From Anaerostipes rhamnosivorans (GTDB lineage: Bacteria; Bacillota; Clostridia; Lachnospirales; Lachnospiraceae), in NCBI RefSeq assembly GCF_005280655.1, contig NZ_CP040058.1, forward strand, positions 3,086,001-3,150,000: DNA of 64,000 nt, written 5' to 3'. The notes beneath the pieces are model-generated. The model saw only the letters and a program-made list of their open reading frames with translations, was not told the DNA's origin and made no database searches. The position numbers and the translations under genes were made by a program. This document shows, piece after piece, positions 1 to 9,189 of this stretch. Within the stretch, counting starts at the first letter, position 1. Each line of letters opens with the position of its first letter.

Positions 1-1
1 T

Positions 2-2707
2 GCAGAACGCATCATTATCTTGATGGGCTCCGGCGCAGAGACGGCTAAGGAAGCCATTGATTATCTGAACGCAAACGGAGAAAAGGTTGGAATGATCAAT
101 GCCCACCTGTACCGCCCCTTTGCAGCAGATTATTTCCTGAAGGCAATCCCAAAATCAGTGAAAAAGATTGCTGTTCTGGACAGGACAAAAGAACCCGGAG
201 CCATGGGTGAGCCGCTGTACCAGGACGTCTGTACAATCTTTAAGGAAGAGGACATCCCGATGACCATCGTCGGAGGACGCTACGGCCTCAGTTCAAAAGA
301 CACCACACCTGCACAGATACTGGCCGTTTATGAGAATCTGAAACAGGATAAACCGAAAAACAACTTTACCGTTGGAATCGTGGATGATGTGACTTTCACT
401 TCCCTACCAGTTCCAGAAGAAATCGATACAACTCCGGAAGGCGAGACCAGTGCGGAGTTCTGGGGCATGGGATCAGACGGAACCGTCGGAGCCAATAAGA
501 ACTCCATTAAGATCATCGGTAATTCCACAGACCTGTACTGCCAGGCATATTTCGTATATGACTCCAAAAAATCAGGCGGACTTACACAGTCTCACCTGCG
601 TTTCGGAAAGAACCCGATTAGATCACCTTATCTGATCCAGGCAGCCGACTTTGTGGCCTGCCACAATCCTTCCTATGTGGATAAATACGACATGGTACAT
701 AACTTAAAGGATGGAGGAACCTTCCTACTGAACTGCGGATGGGATCTTGAAGGGCTTGAGAAAAACCTTCCTGCGTCCATGAAACGCTCTCTCGCAGAAA
801 AACATGCGAAATTCTATACCATTGATGCCATCAGTATCGCCCGTGACCTGGGACTCAGAAACAGGACCAATACAATTTTACAGGCCTCTTTCTTTAAACT
901 TTCCGGTGTCATTCCGATTGATAAGGCTGTGACTGAGATGAAGGATGCGATTTATAAATCCTACTTTAAGAAAAAAGGCCAGGCAATCGTTGATATGAAC
1001 ACCGCTTCCATTGAACACGGTATTAATGAGCTCAATGAGATCCAGATCCCTGAAAGCTGGCTTACAGCACAGGATGAGGCTGTCGAAAAGAACGTACCGG
1101 AATTTATCAAAGAGATTGTAGAACCAATGAACCGCCAGGAAGGGGATGTCCTCACTGTTTCCCAGATGGTGAAATACGGTCTGGAAGACGGAACATGGCC
1201 TGCTGCCACATCCAAATACGAAAAACGCGGTGCTGCAGTAGAGGTTCCTCAGTGGGAAGCTGAAAAATGTATTCAGTGTAACCAGTGCTCTCTCGTATGT
1301 CCGCACGCTGCGATCCGCCCAATCCTTGTCACAGATGCGGAAAAGGCTTTAGCTCCCCATGGATTTGAGACAAAGAAAGCCATTGGAAAAGGACTTGAAA
1401 GCTATCAGTTCCGTATTCAGGTATCTCCGTATGACTGTACCGGATGCGGAAGCTGTGTGAATGTCTGCCCGTCAAAGGAAAAGGCTCTTGTTATGAAACC
1501 GTTAGACAGCCAGCTTAAAGAAGCAGACAGCTGGACCTATGCGGTTGAGGAAGTGGAGATCAAAAAGGATGCAGTCAACAGCTGTTCTATCAAAAACTGC
1601 CAGTTCGCAAAACCTTATTTTGAATTTTCCGGTGCATGTGCAGGCTGTGGAGAGACTCCATATATCAAACTTGTCAGCCAGCTGTTCGGAGAAAGAATGT
1701 ATATCACCAACGCTTCCGGATGCTCCTCTGCTTACGGCGGTTCCACTCCTTCTTCTCCATACTGTGTGGACAAAAAAGGCTGCGGTCCTGCTTGGGCAAT
1801 GTCATTATTTGAAGATAATGCAGAGTATGCTTACGGATATCTGTTGGGACAGGAAGCCATCAAGAACCAGCTGAAAGATAAAGTACAGACGTTAATGGAA
1901 CAAGGGGTTGCGGCGGATGCCTGCAGGAAATACCTTGAGAAAGGCAAAGACCCGGAAGTGACCCGTGAAGTGTGTGATGAACTTCTTTCCGCTATTCAGG
2001 ATAACAACAGCGAAGAAGCACAATTCATCCGGGACAACAAGGAATTCCTCACAAAGAAAAGTGTATGGGCCTTCGGCGGTGACGGATGGGCATACGATAT
2101 CGGCTACGGCGGACTGGACCATGTTCTTGCTTCCGGCAAAGATATCAATGTTCTTGTTCTGGATACTGAAGTTTACTCCAACACCGGAGGCCAGGCTTCC
2201 AAGTCAACAGCTGCCTCTGCCATTGCCAAGTTTGCGGCAAGCGGAAAAGACACGAAGAAAAAAGACCTTGGTATGATGGCCATGAGCTATGGATATGTTT
2301 ATGTTGCCCAGGTTGCATTAGGCGGTAATCCAAACCAGACCTTAAAGGCAATCCGCGAGGCGGAAGCATATGACGGTCCCTCATTGATCATCTGCTACTG
2401 CCCATGTATCGAACACCATATGAAAGCCAGTATGGGTCAGAGCATCATGGAAGAAAAGAAAGCCGTTGACGCAGGATACTGGCATCTGTACCGGTACAAT
2501 CCGGATTTAAAGAAGGACGGAAAGAATCCATTCATCCTCGATTCCAAAAAACCGACCGGTGATTTCCAGGAATTCCTCATGGGCGAGAGCCGTTACGCGT
2601 CTCTGAAACTTGCATTCCCTGAGAAAGCCCAGGAACTGTATGACAAGGCAGAAAGAGATGCAATGGAACGCTACGAATCTTATCTTGCCATGGCAGATAA
2701 TCAATAA
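2..2707 (+). CDS. nifJ: Pyruvate:ferredoxin (flavodoxin) oxidoreductase, C-terminal three quarters; 5' end outside window
   Basis: Oxidises pyruvate with CoA to acetyl-CoA, CO2 and reduced ferredoxin in the cytoplasm. The reading frame is open to the window edge, so the gene is cut: about 901 residues remain of the usual ~1170. Two ferredoxin-type cluster motifs (CIQCNQCSLVCPH near fragment residue 422, CTGCGSCVNVCP near 479) precede the proximal-cluster/TPP segment with CAGCGETPY (near 545) and the TPP site GDGWAYDIGYGG (near 693). The end of the single-chain enzyme is present. The next gene starts 81 bp downstream across a hairpin without a T-run, so co-transcription with the dehydratase gene is likely. 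No defect is seen in the visible part. Confidence 0.97.
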   Translation, partial: AERIIILMGSGAETAKEAIDYLNANGEKVGMINAHLYRPFAADYFLKAIPKSVKKIAVLDRTKEPGAMGEPLYQDVCTIFKEEDIPMTIVGGRYGLSSKDTTPAQILAVYENLKQDKPKNNFTVGIVDDVTFTSLPVPEEIDTTPEGETSAEFWGMGSDGTVGANKNSIKIIGNSTDLYCQAYFVYDSKKSGGLTQSHLRFGKNPIRSPYLIQAADFVACHNPSYVDKYDMVHNLKDGGTFLLNCGWDLEGLEKNLPASMKRSLAEKHAKFYTIDAISIARDLGLRNRTNTILQASFFKLSGVIPIDKAVTEMKDAIYKSYFKKKGQAIVDMNTASIEHGINELNEIQIPESWLTAQDEAVEKNVPEFIKEIVEPMNRQEGDVLTVSQMVKYGLEDGTWPAATSKYEKRGAAVEVPQWEAEKCIQCNQCSLVCPHAAIRPILVTDAEKALAPHGFETKKAIGKGLESYQFRIQVSPYDCTGCGSCVNVCPSKEKALVMKPLDSQLKEADSWTYAVEEVEIKKDAVNSCSIKNCQFAKPYFEFSGACAGCGETPYIKLVSQLFGERMYITNASGCSSAYGGSTPSSPYCVDKKGCGPAWAMSLFEDNAEYAYGYLLGQEAIKNQLKDKVQTLMEQGVAADACRKYLEKGKDPEVTREVCDELLSAIQDNNSEEAQFIRDNKEFLTKKSVWAFGGDGWAYDIGYGGLDHVLASGKDINVLVLDTEVYSNTGGQASKSTAASAIAKFAASGKDTKKKDLGMMAMSYGYVYVAQVALGGNPNQTLKAIREAEAYDGPSLIICYCPCIEHHMKASMGQSIMEEKKAVDAGYWHLYRYNPDLKKDGKNPFILDSKKPTGDFQEFLMGESRYASLKLAFPEKAQELYDKAERDAMERYESYLAMADNQ

Positions 2708-2717
2708 CTACTTATCG

Positions 2718-2749
2718 CATCTTTGCAGGAGGCTTCTTCTGCAAAGATG
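2718..2749 (+). promoter_or_regulatory. Intercistronic hairpin between PFOR and abfD
   Basis: CATCTTTGCAG and CTGCAAAGATG form perfect 11-bp arms around a 10-nt loop. No T-run follows, so it is more likely an mRNA-processing or stability element (or weak attenuator) than a terminator. Confidence 0.6.
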
Positions 2750-2788
2750 TATGTTCCAAATAACCGATTTAATTAAGGAGGTTCCATT

Positions 2789-4282
2789 ATGGCATTAATG
2801 ACAGGACAAGAATATGTTGAAAGCTTAAGAAAACTGAACACCCGTGTATATATGTTTGGGGAGAAAATAGAAAACTGGGTAGATCACCCTATGGTGAGAC
2901 CATCTATCAACAGCATCATGATGACTTATGACCTGGCCCATGATCCAGAATGTGAAGATTTGATGACAGCCACTTCCAATCTCACCGGGAAAAAAGTCAA
3001 CCGGTTCAATCATCTTCACCAGTCCACCGATGACTTAGTGAAAAAGGTGAAAATGCAGCGTCTCCTGGGACAGAAGACAGCTTCCTGTTTCCAGCGCTGT
3101 GTGGGAATGGACTCTTTCAACGCTGTATTTTCCACAACCTTTGAAGTGGATGAAAAATACGGCACACATTATCACGACAATTTTAAAAAGTTTCTCACTT
3201 TCGTCCAGGACAATGACCTGGTAGTCGACGGAGCTATGACAGATCCAAAAGGAGACCGGGGAAAGGCACCTCATGACCAGCCGGACCCAGATATGTTTGT
3301 CCATGTGGTAGAACGACGTCCGGACGGTATCGTAGTCAGAGGGGCTAAGGTTCACCAGACTGGTTCCATCAATTCTCACTGGCACCTTATGATGCCTACC
3401 ATTGCCATGAGAGAGGCAGATAAAGATTATGCCGTTTCCTTTGCATGTCCAAGTGACGCAGAAGGGGTCTACATGGTATACGGACGCCAGTCCTGTGATA
3501 CGAGAAAAATGGAAGAAGGCTGCATCGACGTAGGAAACCCTAAATTCGGCGGCCAGGAGGCTTTGGTTGTCCTGGATGACGTATTTATCCCGAATGAATA
3601 TATTTTTATGGACGGAGAATATGACTTCTCCGGTATGATGGTAGAACGCTTCGCCGGATACCACCGCCAGAGCTACGGCGGATGCAAAGTCGGTGTAGGT
3701 GATGTGGTGATCGGTGCCGCTGCCTTAGCCGCAGAGTACAACGGCGCTGAGAAGGCTTCCCATATCAAAGATAAACTGATCGAGATGACTCATCTCAATG
3801 AGACACTGTTTTCCTGCGGTATCGCATGTTCCTGTGAAGGCTGTCCGACAAAATCCGGAAATTATCAGATCAACCTTCTCCTGGCAAACGTCTGTAAACA
3901 GAACGTTACCCGTTTCCCATATGAGATCGTGCGCCTTGCAGAAGATATCGCCGGCGGTCTGATGGTGACCATGCCTTCCGAAAAAGACTTCAAGTCAGCT
4001 ACTGTTGCAGGCCGCAATGGAGAGACCATTGGAGAGATCTGCAACAAGTACTTTGCGGCCCATGAGGGTGTCTCCACAGAAGACCGCCAGAAAATCATGC
4101 GTTTCCTTGAGAACATATGCCTTGGCGCAGCCGCTGTCGGATACCGTACAGAATCCATGCACGGCGCAGGATCTCCGCAGGCTCAGCGCATTATGATTTC
4201 CCGTCAGAGCAACCTCCAGAATAAAAAAGAGTTAGCAAAGATCATTGCCGGTATTAAAAAATCCGATTCGGCTATTGACTAA
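2789..4282 (+). CDS. abfD: 4-hydroxybutyryl-CoA dehydratase / vinylacetyl-CoA delta-isomerase
   Basis: A [4Fe-4S]- and FAD-containing radical enzyme that dehydrates 4-hydroxybutyryl-CoA to crotonyl-CoA and isomerises vinylacetyl-CoA. The 497-residue product has normal length. The cluster ligands known from the Clostridium aminobutyricum enzyme are present: C100 and C104 in ASCFQRCVGMD, and H292 and C299 in GYHRQSYGGCKVG. The start has an AAGGAGG site 7-8 bases upstream. It follows PFOR and precedes a sigma-54 activator and an alcohol dehydrogenase whose gene has the same ribosome-binding leader (AAGGAGGTTCCAT). The enzyme links GABA, succinate or 4-hydroxybutyrate use to crotonyl-CoA and butyrate. 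Which donor is used cannot be seen here, as no CoA transferase gene is in the window. Confidence 0.96.
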   Translation: MALMTGQEYVESLRKLNTRVYMFGEKIENWVDHPMVRPSINSIMMTYDLAHDPECEDLMTATSNLTGKKVNRFNHLHQSTDDLVKKVKMQRLLGQKTASCFQRCVGMDSFNAVFSTTFEVDEKYGTHYHDNFKKFLTFVQDNDLVVDGAMTDPKGDRGKAPHDQPDPDMFVHVVERRPDGIVVRGAKVHQTGSINSHWHLMMPTIAMREADKDYAVSFACPSDAEGVYMVYGRQSCDTRKMEEGCIDVGNPKFGGQEALVVLDDVFIPNEYIFMDGEYDFSGMMVERFAGYHRQSYGGCKVGVGDVVIGAAALAAEYNGAEKASHIKDKLIEMTHLNETLFSCGIACSCEGCPTKSGNYQINLLLANVCKQNVTRFPYEIVRLAEDIAGGLMVTMPSEKDFKSATVAGRNGETIGEICNKYFAAHEGVSTEDRQKIMRFLENICLGAAAVGYRTESMHGAGSPQAQRIMISRQSNLQNKKELAKIIAGIKKSDSAID

Positions 4283-4321
4283 AAATTCTCAAATATTTAA
4301 AATAATAGCATAAACAAAAGT

Positions 4322-4363
4322 GACAGGATCAAGCTCGCATCGTTTGTTGATCCTGTCCTTTTT
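4322..4363 (+). terminator. Rho-independent terminator after abfD
   Basis: GACAGGATCAA pairs with TTGATCCTGTC, followed by CTTTTT. It lies between the abfD stop and the regulator's start, which argues against the upstream in-frame start for the regulator. Confidence 0.9.
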
Positions 4364-4400
4364 CCAGTTGATCAGGGTTATAAATCAGGGAGGTACACCG

Positions 4401-6122
4401 ATGAACCATGAGGAATTAATAGAGGTTTTGTCTCAGTATGGCTTGGGAGCTATGTTGATTTCTGAGGATAATACAATACTGTCAATCAATATGACCGGTG
4501 ACCGTCTTCTCCACGGAAATGGGAAACTTACAGGGAACTCTGTCCCTGAATTTGCGCTTCCCCTCTGTGAACAAAAGGATGATTCTATTTATATTAATAT
4601 AAAGTTCGGGGAATATCTGCTCCGCCAGCCTTCTCCGCAGAACATAAGCCTGCCGGAACACACAAGACTCATCGTCTTCCGCGACGGGACAAACGATTAC
4701 CAGCTTGAAATGATGACCAGTGTCATTGACCAGATCAAAGAGGGCATTGTCATGTGTGATTCTGACAGCCGCTTAAGTTTCTTCAACAACCCAGCAGTCA
4801 GGCTGGATTCCCTTGTGGCGGAAAATGTCCTAGGCGAATGTGTGAATGATGTATATACTATGAACGGCGAAGAAAACTGCGCACTTCCAGAAACACTCCA
4901 AAAGAGACGCCCGATCCTCAACCACCGCCACCGCTACACAACAAAGTACGGCAAACAGGTGGATGCGGTTGCGGATACCCATCCTGTCATCAAAGACGGA
5001 CAGGTTTTAGGCGCGTTTAATATTGTGGAAGACTGGAGCACCGTCAATGACCTCCACAAACAGATCATTGACCTGCGGGAAAAACTGCTCCATTATACTT
5101 CCGGCAATAACAAAACGAAAAGTGTCCTGTCCGCAAGATATACTTTTGATGACATTATTTTTGTAAGCTCTCCTATGCGGACAGTCATCAACCAATGCAG
5201 ACAGGTCGCCAAGACTGACTCTTCCGTTATGATCTACGGTGAAACAGGAACAGGAAAGGAATTGTTCGCACAGAGTATTCATAATGCCAGTAACCGTTCT
5301 GACGGGCCTTTTCTGGCGATAAACTGTGCCGCCCTTCCAGAAAATCTTTTGGAAAGCCTGCTCTTCGGCTCCGTCAAAGGCGCCTATACCGGTGCGGAAA
5401 ACAGGCCCGGCTTTTTTGAACAGGCAAACCACGGCACACTCCTGCTGGATGAGATCAATTCCATGAATATCTCACTGCAGGCCAAGCTGCTGCGTGTCCT
5501 CCAGGACGGCATCATCCGGCGGATCGGAGGATCTACAGAGATAAAAGTGGATGTACGGGTTCTTTCCTGCATCAATATTCCTCCCCATCAGGCCATTGCC
5601 GAAAATAAGCTGCGCCAGGACTTATTTTACCGTCTTGGGGTGATCAATATCAATATCCCTCCGCTGAGAGAACGGAAAGAGGATATCGCTCTCCTTGCCA
5701 CGCATTTTATGATGAGTTTTAACAGCAAGCTGTTGAAGTGTGTTAAGGGTATTGACCCGATCACTCTGGAGATCTTCAACACATACAGCTGGCCTGGAAA
5801 TGTAAGGGAATTACAGCATGCCATGGAACACGCCGTGATCATGCTGCCGGAGGATCAGTGTTTGATCACCTCCGAATATATCCCCCAGAACCTACTGACA
5901 GAAGAAGATATCTCCTCCCTGTCCGCAGCTGCCGCAGAACCTGAGCCTTCCCACTCTCTGCACAACAAGCTGCAGGATATTGAGCGGAATACACTCTGCC
6001 AGATTCTAATGGAGAATGAAGGCAATATCTCAAAGTCCGCACAGGTTTTAAAAATGAGCAGACAGAACCTCCAGTACCGCATCAAGCGCTATAAAATTGA
6101 CATTAAAGATTTCCGTAATTAA
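4401..6122 (+). CDS. Sigma-54-dependent activator with PAS sensor (PAS - AAA+ - Fis HTH)
   Basis: A bacterial enhancer-binding protein that drives open-complex formation by sigma-54 RNA polymerase. The start at 4401 is chosen because GGGAGG stands 7 bases before it; the longer frame would begin inside the upstream terminator. Of 573 residues, about 1-230 hold PAS-like sensing domains (a MCDSDSRLSFFNNPA segment near 115), about 245-480 the AAA+ domain with Walker A GETGTGKE (near 280), the sigma-54 contact loop as GAYTGA (near 327) and Walker B LLLDEINS, and the C-terminus a Fis-type helix-turn-helix (ISKSAQVLKMSRQNLQYRIKR, split by KMS). There is no receiver domain, so it senses a ligand or redox state directly. 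Position suggests control of the fermentation genes around it, yet no clear -24/-12 promoter was found in the window. Confidence 0.93.
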   Translation: MNHEELIEVLSQYGLGAMLISEDNTILSINMTGDRLLHGNGKLTGNSVPEFALPLCEQKDDSIYINIKFGEYLLRQPSPQNISLPEHTRLIVFRDGTNDYQLEMMTSVIDQIKEGIVMCDSDSRLSFFNNPAVRLDSLVAENVLGECVNDVYTMNGEENCALPETLQKRRPILNHRHRYTTKYGKQVDAVADTHPVIKDGQVLGAFNIVEDWSTVNDLHKQIIDLREKLLHYTSGNNKTKSVLSARYTFDDIIFVSSPMRTVINQCRQVAKTDSSVMIYGETGTGKELFAQSIHNASNRSDGPFLAINCAALPENLLESLLFGSVKGAYTGAENRPGFFEQANHGTLLLDEINSMNISLQAKLLRVLQDGIIRRIGGSTEIKVDVRVLSCINIPPHQAIAENKLRQDLFYRLGVININIPPLRERKEDIALLATHFMMSFNSKLLKCVKGIDPITLEIFNTYSWPGNVRELQHAMEHAVIMLPEDQCLITSEYIPQNLLTEEDISSLSAAAAEPEPSHSLHNKLQDIERNTLCQILMENEGNISKSAQVLKMSRQNLQYRIKRYKIDIKDFRN

Positions 6123-6244
6123 CAGCACTCATTACGATAAAACGAGGTTTGGCAAAGAAGAAAAGATGAACAGCAAAACCTTCCTCCGGTATTTGATCTA
6201 TAATGATTTTAAGATAATGATTGACCATATAAGGAGGTTCCATA

Positions 6245-7411
6245 ATGGATAATTTTACTTTTTACAGCCCTACATATTTTGTTTTTGGAAAAGAGACAGA
6301 AAACCAGACCGGACAGTTAGTAAAAAAATACGGCGGACATAAGGTTATGCTGCATTACGGCGGAGGTTCCGTTAAGCGTTCCGGGCTTTTGGACAGGGTG
6401 AAAGCTTCTCTCGACGCTGAAGGCATTGAGTATGTTGAACTAGGCGGCGTAGAGGCTAACCCAAAGAGCGGCCTTGTCTATGAAGGCATTGAAATGGCCA
6501 GAAAAGAAAACGTTGACTTTATGCTTCCACTGGGCGGCGGCAGTGTCATCGACTCTGCTAAGGCTATTGCGCTTGGCGTCCCTTATGACGGAGATTTCTG
6601 GGACTTCTACACTGGAAAAGCTGTTGAGGAAGCTCTCCCGGTAGGAACCATTGTAACTCTTGCGGCTTCCGGAAGCGAAGCTTCCACAGATACTGTCGTT
6701 ACACATGAAGACGGTATGTACAAGAGATGCGCTGACGGCGATATTCTCCGCCCTAAGTTTTCTATCATGAATCCTGAACTCACCACAACACTTCCTCCAT
6801 ACCAGACAGCCAGCGGTATCACTGATATCATCGCTCATTGTATGGAACGCTACTTCTCAAAAACTCCGGATGTAGAACTGACAGACCGTATGCTGGAAGG
6901 CGTTATGCTGTGTATGATCAAAGAAGGCCGCAGAGCCATGAATGATCCAGCAAACTATGAAGCACGCGCCAACATCATGTGGGCTGCAACCATTGCTCAT
7001 AACAATATCACAGGTACCGGACGTGCCCAGGATTGGGGAACACACCACATGGAAAATGAGCTTTCCAGCACTTACGGATGTTCTCATGGTGCAGGCCTGG
7101 CAATCCTCTTCCCATCATGGATGAAATACGCTATGAAAGAAGACGTTATGAGATTCGCACAGTTTGCTGTCAGAGTCTGGGGCTGCGAGATGGATTTCCA
7201 GAATCCTGAAAAGACAGCTTTGGAAGGTATCGAACGTTACCAGGCATTTATCAAAGAGATCGGAATGCCGACCACCATCAGCGAGATCGGAGGCAAGGAA
7301 GAAGATGTTCCTAAACTTGCCGACAGCATGTTCCACGGAGCTCCGGATCACGGAAACTTCGTAAAACTCACAAAAGAAATCGCTATGGAAATATACAGAA
7401 TGGCACTTTAA
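6245..7411 (+). CDS. Iron-containing alcohol dehydrogenase, BdhA/YqhD type
   Basis: NAD(P)H-dependent reduction of an aldehyde to an alcohol, cytoplasmic. The 388-residue length and N-terminal FTFYSPTYFVFGKE are those of butanol dehydrogenase A/YqhD proteins. Seen are the nucleotide-binding GGGSVIDSAKAIA segment (near 97) and iron-site residues in ITDIIAHCMERY, GCSHGAGLAI and HGAPDHGNF. Its ribosome-binding leader is almost identical to that of abfD, and the sigma-54 activator lies between them. By context it could reduce succinic semialdehyde to 4-hydroxybutyrate or act on butyraldehyde; sequence alone does not decide, and true 4-hydroxybutyrate dehydrogenases are usually slightly shorter. 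Confidence 0.9.
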   Translation: MDNFTFYSPTYFVFGKETENQTGQLVKKYGGHKVMLHYGGGSVKRSGLLDRVKASLDAEGIEYVELGGVEANPKSGLVYEGIEMARKENVDFMLPLGGGSVIDSAKAIALGVPYDGDFWDFYTGKAVEEALPVGTIVTLAASGSEASTDTVVTHEDGMYKRCADGDILRPKFSIMNPELTTTLPPYQTASGITDIIAHCMERYFSKTPDVELTDRMLEGVMLCMIKEGRRAMNDPANYEARANIMWAATIAHNNITGTGRAQDWGTHHMENELSSTYGCSHGAGLAILFPSWMKYAMKEDVMRFAQFAVRVWGCEMDFQNPEKTALEGIERYQAFIKEIGMPTTISEIGGKEEDVPKLADSMFHGAPDHGNFVKLTKEIAMEIYRMAL

Positions 7412-7466
7412 ACCTCCTTCTGCTTAACATATCATCTCGATTACATTTATATATATCTTTTTACCT

Positions 7467-7520
7467 GTTCTGCGGTTTTTGACATTTCGCTTCACTCCTA
7501 CAAAAACCGCAGAACTTTTC
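7467..7520 (+). terminator. Terminator after the alcohol dehydrogenase gene
   Basis: Perfect 15-bp arms GTTCTGCGGTTTTTG / CAAAAACCGCAGAAC, then TTTTCT. Confidence 0.92.
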
Positions 7521-7674
7521 TGTATTCATCAGGTATATCTCACACTCCATATTACATAAACCCTTTCTAGCTCATCTATCAAACCAGTGCATTCTAAATA
7601 TGGCTCTGCCGCCTCTCTTTGCGCCGATCCTACTTTTCATTTACCCAACCTCATCAAACCGGAGGGCTTTTTTC

Positions 7675-7709
7675 TTCCATAGGGAGGTTCGCAGAACTTT
7701 CCTATGGAA
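7675..7709. repeat. Covarying hairpin element, copy 1 (17-nt structured loop)
   Basis: Outer arms TTCCATAGG/CCTATGGAA enclose a 17-nt loop that itself forms a 4-bp stem (GTTC-GCA-GAAC) and ends in TTT. The element at 58661-58705 has the same architecture with different paired bases. It sits next to the terminator of the - strand MATE gene. Confidence 0.6.
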
Positions 7710-7710
7710 T

Positions 7711-7744
7711 GAAAAAGGCTGTCGACACTTCTGTATCGACAGCC
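7711..7744 (-). terminator. Terminator of the DUF554/MATE transcript
   Basis: GGCTGTCGA / TCGACAGCC stem; read on the - strand it is followed by TTTTTC. Confidence 0.85.
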
Positions 7745-7788
7745 CGGAAACCGACGCTTTGCCGGATCTTTTCCTTCTTACTTTATTT

Positions 7789-9171
7789 TCAACACTCTTC
7801 TGCTTTTACAGCTTCTATTTTATTATGGTTTACTACAGATGAGTTTTTCCATCGCCCACTCTTATAATAGAGAGCGATAGATAAGCTCGTTGTAACCCAG
7901 GTGATCGGGAACACAATGGCAATGCCGTTGACCGTAGGTATAAACATCAGAGCAACCTTTAAAACGATCAGACGCACACCGCACATGTTGATCAGAGAGA
8001 CAACCATCGGCGGCGTACTCTTTCCCGCTCCCCGGATAGCCCCGGACAGTACTTCCACAATCGCATATAGGAAGTAGAAACCAAAGGTCATCTGCCCAAT
8101 CTTCGCTCCAAGGCTTATGATATCCGGCTCATTGGAGAATAGACGGAATACCTGATGTGGGAAAATTAGCACAACAGCGCTTATAGCCATAGTAATGCCG
8201 ATTCCCATGACCAAAGCGGTGCGCGTACTTTTCTCTACACGCTCTACCTTGCCAGCGCCAAGATTCTGCCCAACAAAAGTGGTATTTGCCTGCCCTACCG
8301 CCCACTGGGGGAGATATAAAAAGCCTTCCGCTTTACAATACGCAGCATAGGCGGCCATACTGTCCACTCCCAACATGTTGATCTGAGACTGTACGATCAG
8401 ATTGGCTAATGTGATCAGCATAGAACGGACCGCCTCGGGAATACCGATGATAAATATTCTTCTCGCTATGGATGGTATAATACGGATCTTCCTTAACTTC
8501 AGGCGGTATTCTTCGTTCAGCATGCAAAGGTGGCGCAGGGTCAAAACCGCAGCTACGGTCTGGGAGAGCAAGGTGGCAAGCGCTGCTCCCGCGATCCCCA
8601 GCTTTAGTACACACATAAAAAATGCGTTTGCAAAAACGTTTGCGATCCTTCCGATCAGCTGATAAGTCATTGGTGAGCGGGAATTGCCGAGTGCCCGCAG
8701 AATCCCTGCGCTGATATTGTAACTTACAATGGAAAAAACACTGAGAAAATAAATACGGATGTAAGTAAGCGCCAGCCCCATAATATTGTCGGGGATGTTA
8801 ATCCATTTCAGCAGAACCGGACAGGCGATCCATCCGAAAACAATAACAACCGCAGATAAGACAATGGTGAGACCTGCCGCAGTGTGAATGGTATCTGTAA
8901 GACTCTGTTTCTGCTTTGCCCCAAAGTATTGAGAAGTGATGACTCCCACGCCGGTGCCCATACCGTTAAAAAATCCTATGATACATACAGTAAGCAGACT
9001 GGTAGAGCCGACAGCTGCCGAGGCCTCCTTTCCCAGAATATTTCCCACAAACATCAGATCAACAGTATTGTACATCTGCTGAATCAGACTGCTGCCCAGC
9101 AGAGGCAGGGCAAAAAGAAAAAGCCCCCTAAAAATAGACCCCTGTGTTAAATCGTTATTTTTTTCCCTCAT
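7789..9171 (-). CDS. MATE family efflux transporter
   Basis: A cation-coupled multidrug/toxin exporter of the inner membrane. The 460-residue product shows the family pattern of twelve hydrophobic helices in two related halves; the N-terminal half carries the PLLGSSLIQQMYNTVDLMFVG signature and the second half the matching YLPQWAVGQANTTFVGQNLGAG stretch. It lies 18 bp downstream of the DUF554 gene on the same strand, probably in one transcript ended by the hairpin at 7711-7744. The substrate cannot be inferred. Confidence 0.93.
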   Translation of the reverse strand: MREKNNDLTQGSIFRGLFLFALPLLGSSLIQQMYNTVDLMFVGNILGKEASAAVGSTSLLTVCIIGFFNGMGTGVGVITSQYFGAKQKQSLTDTIHTAAGLTIVLSAVVIVFGWIACPVLLKWINIPDNIMGLALTYIRIYFLSVFSIVSYNISAGILRALGNSRSPMTYQLIGRIANVFANAFFMCVLKLGIAGAALATLLSQTVAAVLTLRHLCMLNEEYRLKLRKIRIIPSIARRIFIIGIPEAVRSMLITLANLIVQSQINMLGVDSMAAYAAYCKAEGFLYLPQWAVGQANTTFVGQNLGAGKVERVEKSTRTALVMGIGITMAISAVVLIFPHQVFRLFSNEPDIISLGAKIGQMTFGFYFLYAIVEVLSGAIRGAGKSTPPMVVSLINMCGVRLIVLKVALMFIPTVNGIAIVFPITWVTTSLSIALYYKSGRWKNSSVVNHNKIEAVKAEEC

Positions 9172-9189
9172 AAACTACCTCAATCTCTT

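Noticed and set aside
878..1306. 142-codon frame on the - strand within PFOR, and similar antisense frames across the window
   Set aside because: They overlap strongly conserved genes, show no domain and no start signals; they are shadows of codon bias.
4320..4400. Upstream extension of the sigma-54 activator by 27 codons
   Set aside because: The extension runs through the abfD terminator stem and has no ribosome site; the ATG at 4401 has both correct spacing and family-like start.
6123..6244. Sigma-54 promoter before the alcohol dehydrogenase (TTTGGCAAAG)
   Set aside because: The GG is present but no GC follows at the required distance; only a sigma-A-like TATAAT is seen, without a good -35.
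7412..7674. Additional gene in the convergent gap after the alcohol dehydrogenase
   Set aside because: Apart from the terminator at 7467-7520 the stretch has only stop-rich or leaderless frames; I see nothing coding in it.
7860..7890. Similarity of ATAATAGAGAGC-type sequence in the first MATE gene to the DegV promoter region at 50692
   Set aside because: The match is about 20 bases with gaps, one copy is coding, and no structure is shared; likely chance.
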